Positions 33,249-39,964 of a stretch of 64,000 nucleotides of DNA are shown here, piece by piece. A program made the translations under genes and the position numbers. Each line of letters begins with the position of its first letter. Position 1 is the stretch's first letter. The stretch is taken from assembly GCF_021109255.1 (NCBI RefSeq), contig NZ_JAJODG010000001.1. One strand, written 5' to 3'. This DNA comes from Merdimmobilis hominis. GTDB taxonomy: Bacteria; Bacillota; Clostridia; Oscillospirales; Ruminococcaceae. The notes beneath the pieces are model-generated. The model saw only the letters and a list, made by a program, of their open reading frames with translations, had not been told where the DNA came from and searched no databases.

Positions 33249-33550
33249 TTTTGTAAAAAAGTTCATAGAACAATTCCCGTCCAGCAAAGCGCAATGGTCA
33301 TACCTCCAAGATGTTTTTTTGAGGTGAATCAGGCGGTCAATTCCGGGTGATTATTGGCGGGAATCATATCGAAATCTGCCGCAAATCATTCAAAATAAGT
33401 CGTTGCGAACGGTTAGTACGTATAAAACAGCTGGCTACAAAACGGCTACAAAATTCGTAAGGAACCTATGTACAGCCCGAAATACGTGGATTATTTGGAC
33501 AAAATGCGTATCGAGAGTGCATTTTATAACCCTGAATCAAAGCCCAAGAC
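33249..33550. other. Right-end non-coding segment of the element with arm-type repeats
   Basis: No convincing gene. It contains two direct GGCTACAAA copies (33433-33441 and 33444-33452), matching the copies at the integrase end; these are candidate integrase arm sites. Confidence 0.5.
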
Positions 33551-33564
33551 TTGAGTGGGAATAA
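33551..33564 (+). repeat. Right attachment site (attR)
   Basis: TTGAGTGGGAATAA, identical to the guaA 3' end at 24899-24912. The following CCCGG-containing hairpin and T run (about 33582-33603) may be the displaced original guaA terminator. Confidence 0.82.
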
Positions 33565-33657
33565 TTTCAGAGGTCTGAAAAAGCCCGGAATGACTGGGTT
33601 TTTGAGGGGCTAAAGCCCTTCGTGGCAACGATTTGGCAACATTTTTTCATTATTCAT

Positions 33658-33703
33658 AAAAAGAGAGCTAACTGATTTTGATTAGTCAGTTAGCTCTCTT
33701 TTT
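33658..33703. terminator. Terminator after the XRE gene
   Basis: Perfect 18-bp stem (AAAAAGAGAGCTAACTGA and its complement) with a 10-base loop and T/A runs on both sides. The preceding GGCAACGATTTGGCAAC (33624-33640) contains a repeated GGCAAC, as seen near the ends of other integrated elements. Confidence 0.8.
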
Positions 33704-33761
33704 CTTTTTATTATTGTCTTGTGCAACAAACGGCCTCTCCCGTGTCCTACAAGTGGGAGGG

Positions 33762-34250
33762 TCAAACGAAATCTTGGGGCGGCACCTTCACATAGTTCTG
33801 GGTCTTGTCAAATTCCGGGTAATGGTAGCGCCATTTGTCGTAATCCTCTTTGGAGATCTCGTCCGTCTCCAGCATGGCGGCGGCCTGCTGCCAAGAGCAG
33901 AGCATTTCATGCAGTTGGGCAGCGTCCTTGTTCTTCCGCACATCAACCTTCAAGCAGACCTCTCCGTCCATCTCGCTGATCTTTAGACCATAGTTGTCTT
34001 CCAGAGTAAACAGCGTGTGCATGAGCCCTGCATAGGAGTCTATGTCCGGGACAGAGAGTGCATGAGGCGAGACATCCAGCACCTGCGCTAAAGCGGCGGT
34101 CAGGTCTGCCTTTGGGGTTCTTGATCCTGTTTCATATTGTGCAAGGCGCACATCAGCAGACTTCTCTGGGAAGCCCAGTGACATGCCGAGATATTTTTGT
34201 GTCATCCCCCGAAGGAGACGGAAAAAGTGAATTCGTTCACCAATCGCCAT
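33762..34250 (-). CDS. XRE-family regulator, possibly of a decayed second element
   Basis: 162 residues. The N-terminal helix-turn-helix (IHFFRLLRGMTQKYLGMSLGF, VRLAQYETGSRTPKADL) is intact. The rest (YGLKISEMDGEVCLKVDVRKNKDAAQL, then YDKWRYHYPEFDK) resembles the element-type repressor at 26144-26749 in layout. The upstream AT-rich region carries repeated CTAAGC/GCTTAG half sites. It faces the attR junction, the place a regulator of a tandem neighbour element would occupy. Confidence 0.82.
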   Translation of the reverse strand: MAIGERIHFFRLLRGMTQKYLGMSLGFPEKSADVRLAQYETGSRTPKADLTAALAQVLDVSPHALSVPDIDSYAGLMHTLFTLEDNYGLKISEMDGEVCLKVDVRKNKDAAQLHEMLCSWQQAAAMLETDEISKEDYDKWRYHYPEFDKTQNYVKVPPQDFV

Positions 34251-34296
34251 ATCATCAACTCCAATCTATGATTGTTCTTATTTGAAACATAGCATA

Positions 34297-34412
34297 TTTG
34301 CTTAGTTTTATCAAGATAATCTAAGCAAATTTATTTAACAATATTTCTTTCAAAACACTTGAACTAAGCTTATATATATAGTATCATAAAAATACTAAGC
34401 AGATAAGCTTAG
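34297..34412. promoter_or_regulatory. Cluster of CTAAGC operator-like half sites
   Basis: TTTGCTTAG (34297-34305) with CTAAGCAAA (34321-34329) forms a 9-bp inverted repeat. Further CTAAGC copies lie at about 34364 and 34395, and GCTTAG at 34407-34412. The cluster lies upstream of the XRE gene in a strongly AT-rich stretch, and is probably bound by that regulator. Confidence 0.5.
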
Positions 34413-34702
34413 ATAATAAAGCACAAAAAATATTACGCCAGTTTTTTAGTTATACAACTGAGAAAAAAGTGGCAGTAGAGAGTGAGGAGGCATTTATGAA
34501 ACGCAACAACTGCAAGCAGCAGTTACCAGCAACAAAGAAAGGTATTTCATTTTGATTAAACAGAGTTTTATGCGGGTAATGGAGACGCCGTTTTGGTACC
34601 CTTTGTGGAGAACGAGGTATTAAAAATAGTAAAAAGAAAGAGAATCCCCACTCCAAATCAAAACCGGAGTGGAGATTCCTTCTTCAACATGATAAACTCA
34701 AT
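34413..34702 (+). other. AT-rich scar with fragmentary reading frames
   Basis: No intact gene. An AGGAGG (34486-34491) precedes ATG 34497, which encodes only 19 residues. Neighbouring frames continue coding-like text (for example PFVENEVLKIV), suggesting a frameshifted relic. A 13-bp hairpin (34642-34654/34666-34678) lies behind it. Low GC contrasts with the flanks. Confidence 0.35.
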
Positions 34703-34735
34703 GTTTCAATCCACGCCCCCTGAATCGAAGACGAT
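34703..34735 (-). CRISPR. Single degenerate CRISPR repeat of the type I-C kind
   Basis: GTTTCAATCCACGCCCCC (34703-34720) equals the terminal half of the reverse complement of typical type I-C repeats, which end in GTGGATTGAAAC. The remaining 15 bases (to 34735, GAAGACGAT) differ from the usual GGGGGCGAC only by transitions. No second repeat is visible within spacer distance, so it is a relic, not an array. It lies 115 bp upstream of a broken cas5. Confidence 0.45.
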
Positions 34736-34850
34736 GAAAAAAGTATACCCTATATATCTACTACTTACAACTCAAAAATTTTCCTGAATCACTTGATTTT
34801 TTTGTTGTTTATTCTACAATAAAATCAATAAATAAGGAGTGTGATGCCAC

Positions 34851-35348
34851 TTGCCAAACTCCTATCCCATCCAAATGGAGATAGCCGGCCCAACGGCTCT
34901 CTGGTCGAGACCGGACACGGGCGATAGCCCCACAAGCTATCCAGCTCCCACCTATTCGGCGGTGAAGGGTCTATTCGAGTCGGTACTATGGGGCCCGGAT
35001 GTATGGGTGATTCCGCAAAAGGTGGAGCTGTGTCGCTCCATCCAGTACCATTCCTATGCAACCAATTACGGTGGACCGATCCGAAAGAGTACTTCTATCA
35101 AAAGTGGAAATAACTACCAGCTGTTCGTCTGTTCGTCACGGTCCTGGTGGATGTCTGCTACCGCCTCTATGGGCTCGTAGTCCCAAACCCCCACAAGGCA
35201 AACCTGCCTGAGCGGGCATTGGAGTGAGATAGCAAGATCACCTCTCCCGGCCACGCCTATCAAGCTATCTTTCAACGCCGTTTGCAGCGGGGGCAGTCCT
35301 ATGCAAGTTTGGCCTTGGGTTGGCGGGAGTTCACCCCGTCCTATTTCG
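34851..35348 (+). pseudogene. cas5: cas5 pseudogene (CRISPR-associated Cas5, subtype I-C-like)
   Basis: The first 90 residues read like Cas5: MEIAGPTALWSRPDTGD, SYPAPTYSAVKGLFESVLWGP and YHSYATNYGGPIR. At 35121-35136 the octamer CTGTTCGT is directly duplicated, which breaks the frame. With one copy removed, the text continues as TVLVDVCYRLYGLVVPN, then a TGA where a Trp is expected (about 35239), TSPGHAYQAIFQRRLQRGQ and LGWREFTPSYFGP, and ends at TAG. The C-terminal part of Cas5 and all other cas genes are missing. It is non-functional as read. Confidence 0.72.
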
Positions 35349-35753
35349 GTCCCTAGGACTGTATAATACCTCTATATCATGGCAACACCATGGCAATAAA
35401 AAATCAGATAGCCTCTGCTATCTGAATAATGAAAAGAATACCAATGATCTCAGAATAAATCCTATAAGCAAATCTGTTTATAAAATCCTTAGCGGGAGCG
35501 AGTTCCAGATCAATGCCCCGCTGGATGAGATACAGCGGGCGAAAGAAGAAACCAATTAGGTGAAAAAAGATGAACAGAGATAACCTGAGTACCCCCATAA
35601 GGGAACAAAGCAATCAAATACTCACAATCATCGAAAAGGGCCGGTTCTTTGTAACTGGCCGCTGGTTCTGTGCGGCCTTTTCACGCTCTGTGTCAATCTG
35701 TCTTTGTGACAGTTCAGCGCAGGGCTTTTTGATTATTTGAAGTGAGGTGTTTC
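35349..35753 (+). other. Degenerate intergenic stretch with terminator-like hairpin
   Basis: Fragments of reading frames are present. One runs to 35559 and ends FQINAPLDEIQRAKEETN; another of 56 residues starts at ATG 35570. No recognisable domain was found. A hairpin GAAAAGGGCCG (35633-35643) with CGGCCTTTTC (35673-35682) resembles a terminator in front of the next gene. Confidence 0.4.
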
Positions 35754-38700
35754 ATGTTGGACTTCATGAAAATCACAGCGGATGCGCTGGATATTTTAAA
35801 CTATGACGGGGCGGTTCAGGACACCCTGGAAGAGCTTCGGAGAAAATGGGGCGCACAGGTCCCGGCGCTGCTCGATGAACGCTTTGATGCCGTCGGCGTC
35901 CAGTATATGAGACTGCCCCACGAAAAAGGGGCGGCGGCGCTGGGACAGGAACTGTCCGCCTTCGGCTGGGCCCTGTATAACCTGGACGATGAGGACGAGT
36001 ATCTGTTTACCCTGATTCCAGAAGAAGAACGCAGCGACTGGGAACATTACTGCAAAAAGCAGGGGCAATATTGCCGCCTGATGAAACAGCCGGGGCGAAA
36101 ATGGGGAGACCACGCCAAGGAGCAGGATCCCGGGGCGCTGATGCCCTGCGAGGAATACATCCTGGAAGATGAATACGACTATTTCTTCAACTCTCTGTCG
36201 GGGGATTTTGCGGCGGGGGAGTGGAAAAGCAGTCATTCCGAGGAATGGAACTATGGCTGTGTGGCGGATCTGCGCTGCCGCCCGCCGAAGGTGACCCGCT
36301 CCAAAAGCCTATACCATTTCGGGTGCATCTCCTATTCGGATAAAACCGGGGTGTATGCCGCCTCAGGGGCCTCTGCAAGCGGACTGATTGGAAAGGTCTT
36401 GCTATGCAAAAATCCCAATACCCTAAACTTTTTTGAGCCCTCCCCCATTGGGTATGACGGACCGCCCCGGACCCTCTGCTGGGCTGGCCATTCGCTCTGG
36501 GTGGGTGATCCCACCAACGCCACACGGATTGAACTGACCGACCGGGGTACCTGTCAGGATGTAAAAAATTGGACTCTGCCAGAAGATGGATGGAGCAGCA
36601 AATACCATTGCGGCATTACAGCCGACGGGCTGGGCCGGGTCTACTTCTCCAATGAGTGGTACAAAGGGCGCATTTACCGCCGGGCGGACGGTCAGGTGAC
36701 CGAACATCCCTTCCCTCTGTACGGATACGACCATCTCTCCGAAGCGGTCCCTGTTCCCGGCACAGGCCGCATCTACATGATTCACAGCGTCAGCGGAAAA
36801 GGGCGGATCGAGGAATGTCTGCTGGAACTGGACATGGACACCGGGCGCTGCCGCATCACCGCTCTGCCCGGCATGGGCGAGGGGCTGAAACTTCGCTGGT
36901 TTACCGAGGACTGGCTGCTGGTACAGGGAAACGGCGAGCTCCTCTCCGACGACTTTGCCCAGCTCATCAATATGACCACCCGTGAGGTGCTCCGCATCCG
37001 TCCGGGGATGTTCGGCGGCGAAAAGATGCAGCACATCGGAGTGCTCACCGATGGTGCGGTGGTCATCGTCACCCGGCGGGGCGGCGTAGGGCCGGTGTTC
37101 CGCTACCCCACCGACTTCTGGGGCTTTCTGCGGACAGCGGGTAAGCCCCGCAAACTGGAGCCCTGGCGGGAGTATCAAGAAACTTATCCAAACCTGCCCT
37201 TCTTCCTCCCAGGGGAAGAACCAAAGCAGAATGGCGCAAACAGCTCCCATGACACAGGCAGCCCTCTGCTCCGCCTCCAGTTCGGCCAACTCTCACCCGA
37301 GAAAAAACAGTCGCTCATGGAGCAGCTGGCAGCGCAGTATCGCCTGGATTTTGTGCGGATGGAGCACTTTGACCGCTGGGGCCAAAGCTGCACCACCGGC
37401 ATGTTCAAAAAAGATGGCCGGGAGTTCGTCTTTGTCCCCGGCGATACTGTCACCTTGGGCTGGGAACAGTTTGCCGTAGGACTGAACCGGGAGAGCCGGG
37501 AGGAATTGGAGTACCTGTTTCAGGAATGGGAATTGGAGCAGGACCCGGCAGAATTCATTGGAGAAAGCATGGCTCCCGTCCGGCAGGTGTCTATCAGCCC
37601 CATGCTGGTGGGGCGGGAGCTGGAGGAGATCAACTGGGAGCCGGTCAAGCTGGAAGACCCACGGCTGCGCCCAGAATGGCTGGAAGATTTCCGCCAATTC
37701 GCTTCGACTGGCAGGGACAGTCTGACGTTGGCAGGCCGTGCCCGCTTCGAGCGGGATAGCGACAGCTGGCAGGCAAGCCTCTATCACGAGGTGGACTATC
37801 CGGACTTTCAAAGCTGGCTGCAAAAACAGGGCTTTTCCCTTCCTACACCGGATGAATGGGCCTACCTGTGCGGTGGTGGGTGCCGCACCCTGTTTCCTTG
37901 GGGGGATGGGTTAGACTACTCTATGCGTCTGCGCTGGTTTGAGGATATGGATGAGGACGAGAACAGGCCTTACGACATGGAGGAGCCCAACTTCTTCGGC
38001 CTGTCCATCGCCTACGACCCCTATATGCGGGAAGTCGTGAACGCCGACCGGCTCACCACCTGCGGCGGCGACGGCGGGTGCAATATCTGCGGCGGGCTGG
38101 GGCCGTTCCTCGGTTTCCTGCCCTGTTCTCCACACTGCAAGCCGGAAGTGCAGGAGGAAAACGAACTGAATGGCAACTATGACTTTTACCGGCCCATCAT
38201 CCGGGTGAAGCTGGAACCGAAAGGAGAGAATGAAATGCCTGCAACAGAATGGCTGAATAAATATGAATCCATCCAAGGCAAACTAGCCTGTAAAATCGAC
38301 CTGGATGCCTATTTCACAGAAAAGGGCATTGGCAGCATGGCGGTGGATGTACTGGACATCGGCACAGTCCATTTCCCCACCGGGACGGTCTTTGCCTGCG
38401 ACCCTCTGGTGGAGCTGGAGGACGCCCGGCCCTATCTCCAGACCATCCCCGCCGGGACTTACTCGGTGCAGATCTGCGTGGTGCCCAGCGAACAATACGG
38501 CGACCGCTACGCCTGTGTCAAAGTAGCTGTCAGCGACCAGAAGCCAGTCCGGTACGAGCTGGGCATGGTGGGCAATGAGGACTTGGAGGAAGAACTAGAG
38601 GACGGCGATTTCTTCGGTTTCGGCGTGGATGCCGGTATGGGCTGTATTGCGGACATCCAGACCCGGGAAGCCTTCCTGGTATATTGGGCCAAGCGCCTGG

Positions 38701-38960
38701 GGAAGGATGAGGACATCGACCCCTATAACGACTTGTTCTGTGATTTGTTGGAGAAAAATTTCCAGATGAACCCTATGTACCAGAGAGAGGGCGGTGACTG
38801 GCTCAACTGGACAGTGCCGGAGACGGACTGTGACCTCCCCATCTTTGCCTCCGGCTGGGGCGATGGGGTCTATCCGGTTTATTTCGGCTATGACGCCCAG
38901 GACAAGGTCTGCGGGGTGTATGTCCATTTCATCGATATTGCGGAAAGTTACAATCAGTGA
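35754..38960 (+). CDS. Large multidomain protein: propeller-like, FGE-like and DUF4241-like regions
   Basis: 1068 residues; ATG 35754 follows GTGAGG. No signal peptide, so probably cytoplasmic. Residues 1-175 are an acidic domain of unknown type. Residues 180-465 show repeated beta-strand blocks (LCWAGHSLWVGD, HCGITADGLGRVYFSNEW) like a six-bladed propeller. Residues about 540-830 contain FSLPTPDEWAYLCGGGCRTLFPWGD-type text, a hallmark of formylglycine-generating-enzyme/SUMF1-like domains. Residues 840-1068 resemble DUF4241 (GTVHFPTGTVFACDPLV, DGDFFGFGVDAGMG). Domain assignments are from memory of the families. Base composition is host-like, but it sits in an accessory stretch. Function unknown; a multi-domain immunity-type protein is one possibility. 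Confidence 0.75.
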   Translation: MLDFMKITADALDILNYDGAVQDTLEELRRKWGAQVPALLDERFDAVGVQYMRLPHEKGAAALGQELSAFGWALYNLDDEDEYLFTLIPEEERSDWEHYCKKQGQYCRLMKQPGRKWGDHAKEQDPGALMPCEEYILEDEYDYFFNSLSGDFAAGEWKSSHSEEWNYGCVADLRCRPPKVTRSKSLYHFGCISYSDKTGVYAASGASASGLIGKVLLCKNPNTLNFFEPSPIGYDGPPRTLCWAGHSLWVGDPTNATRIELTDRGTCQDVKNWTLPEDGWSSKYHCGITADGLGRVYFSNEWYKGRIYRRADGQVTEHPFPLYGYDHLSEAVPVPGTGRIYMIHSVSGKGRIEECLLELDMDTGRCRITALPGMGEGLKLRWFTEDWLLVQGNGELLSDDFAQLINMTTREVLRIRPGMFGGEKMQHIGVLTDGAVVIVTRRGGVGPVFRYPTDFWGFLRTAGKPRKLEPWREYQETYPNLPFFLPGEEPKQNGANSSHDTGSPLLRLQFGQLSPEKKQSLMEQLAAQYRLDFVRMEHFDRWGQSCTTGMFKKDGREFVFVPGDTVTLGWEQFAVGLNRESREELEYLFQEWELEQDPAEFIGESMAPVRQVSISPMLVGRELEEINWEPVKLEDPRLRPEWLEDFRQFASTGRDSLTLAGRARFERDSDSWQASLYHEVDYPDFQSWLQKQGFSLPTPDEWAYLCGGGCRTLFPWGDGLDYSMRLRWFEDMDEDENRPYDMEEPNFFGLSIAYDPYMREVVNADRLTTCGGDGGCNICGGLGPFLGFLPCSPHCKPEVQEENELNGNYDFYRPIIRVKLEPKGENEMPATEWLNKYESIQGKLACKIDLDAYFTEKGIGSMAVDVLDIGTVHFPTGTVFACDPLVELEDARPYLQTIPAGTYSVQICVVPSEQYGDRYACVKVAVSDQKPVRYELGMVGNEDLEEELEDGDFFGFGVDAGMGCIADIQTREAFLVYWAKRLGKDEDIDPYNDLFCDLLEKNFQMNPMYQREGGDWLNWTVPETDCDLPIFASGWGDGVYPVYFGYDAQDKVCGVYVHFIDIAESYNQ

Positions 38961-38978
38961 TCAGAAAGAAGAATATTT

Positions 38979-39051
38979 ATGAATCTGCTGGAGCAGTGCC
39001 AGAAAGTGTATCCGGACCGGCCATATGCTCTCAATGAAGGAGGAAATCGAC
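38979..39051 (+). pseudogene. 5' stub of a deleted gene
   Basis: ATG 38979 with AGAAAGAAG upstream opens MNLLEQCQKVYPDRPYAL, then the text runs into the ribosome site of ogt (AAGGAGG at about 39040). It looks like the start of a gene fused to ogt by deletion. Tetratricopeptide proteins that begin this way accompany similar large proteins, but this is from memory and weak. Confidence 0.35.
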
Positions 39052-39591
39052 ATGGTATATACAGCCCAATATCCCTCTCCCCTCGGTATGATCACCTTGG
39101 CCAGTGACGGCCAAAATCTCACCGGTTTGTGGTTGGAGGGGCAGAAGTACTTTGCCAGCACCCTCAAGGGGAAGATGCCCCTTCAAGAGGAGCCGCCGGT
39201 GCTCCAGGCCGCGAAAAGGTGGCTGGACCGGTATTTTGCGGGGGAGAAGCCGAAGATTGACGATCTCCCTTTGGCTCCTGAAGGCAGCAGGTTCCAGCAG
39301 GAAGTTTGGAAGCTGCTCTGTGAAATCCCCTATGGGTCGGTAACTACTTATGGAGAGCTTGCCAGAAAAATAGCGGCCATCCAAAAGAGGCCGAGCATGT
39401 CACCTCAGGCGGTGGGCAGTGCAGTGGGCCGTAACCCCATCTCCATTATCATCCCCTGTCACCGAGTGGTGGGCACCAGCGGGAGCTTGACCGGTTATGC
39501 CGGAGGCATCGGGAAAAAGATTCAGCTGCTGGAGAGGGAAGGGGTGGACACCTCTCGTTTCACCATCCCCACCAAAGGAACTGCCTTATGA
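39052..39591 (+). CDS. ogt: Methylated-DNA-protein cysteine methyltransferase
   Basis: 179 residues from ATG 39052 after AAGGAGG. The acceptor Cys136 lies in the invariant IPCHRV motif; the helix-turn-helix region FQQEVWKLLCEIPYGSVTTYGELA and VGSAVGRNP precede it. It removes O6-alkyl groups from guanine by self-alkylation. The C-terminal GYAGGIGKKIQLLEREG is also typical. Its stop overlaps the ATG of a broken DUF1848-like gene. Confidence 0.95.
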   Translation: MVYTAQYPSPLGMITLASDGQNLTGLWLEGQKYFASTLKGKMPLQEEPPVLQAAKRWLDRYFAGEKPKIDDLPLAPEGSRFQQEVWKLLCEIPYGSVTTYGELARKIAAIQKRPSMSPQAVGSAVGRNPISIIIPCHRVVGTSGSLTGYAGGIGKKIQLLEREGVDTSRFTIPTKGTAL

Positions 39592-39779
39592 TCATCAGCG
39601 CCAACCGCAGGACCGATATCCCGGCTCTGTAGCGGAGGGCATCCTCCCCGGCCCTTCCCAACTCTCGGAAAGGCATGGGCCGGTTATATCGATGGCCTTG
39701 CGGCCTTTTCCTACGAGGATGTGGGGAAAGGCTGCGTTTTCTATAACGGTGGAATTCATAAGTATAAATAGGATAATTT
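39588..39779 (+). pseudogene. DUF1848-like pseudogene remnant
   Basis: The ATG at 39588 overlaps the ogt stop (ATGA). The text MIISANRRTDIPAL is the hallmark N-terminus of DUF1848 (radical-SAM-like) proteins, but a TAG follows at residue 15. Another coding-like fragment (WAGYIDGLAAFSYEDVGKG) in a different frame ends at 39772. An internal deletion has removed the body of the gene. Confidence 0.55.
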
Positions 39780-39858
39780 GTGAAAATTATTACGAATTGT
39801 ATTGTAAATAGAGAGGCGATCCATAGGGATAAAACGGGTTCCCTCCGGCTGGGGGCGC

Positions 39859-39890
39859 AAAAAGCGGGAGGGCTAACTTAGCCCTCCCGC
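39859..39890 (-). terminator. Terminator of the PatB-fusion gene
   Basis: Perfect 13-bp stem GCGGGAGGGCTAA/TTAGCCCTCCCGC with one-base centre; the - strand continues with CTTTTTG. Confidence 0.8.
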
Positions 39891-39964
39891 CGACGGTATG
39901 TATTTTATTTCCCAGTCCCGTTCGCTGGGCCATGGAAATTTCTACCGGATGCAAACGGATTCGA

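Larger units (their letters stand above)
24899..33564. mobile_element. Integrative mobilizable element inserted at the 3' end of guaA
   Basis: The 8.65-kb segment is bounded by the 14-bp direct repeat TTGAGTGGGAATAA (24899-24912 and 33551-33564). It contains an integrase next to the guaA junction, a divergently transcribed repressor and small HTH protein, a RepA-like ATPase, a MobV relaxase, small element-type proteins and cargo. There is no type IV secretion machinery, so it would need a helper element to transfer. The guaA 3' end is a known integration site for such islands. Confidence 0.88.
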
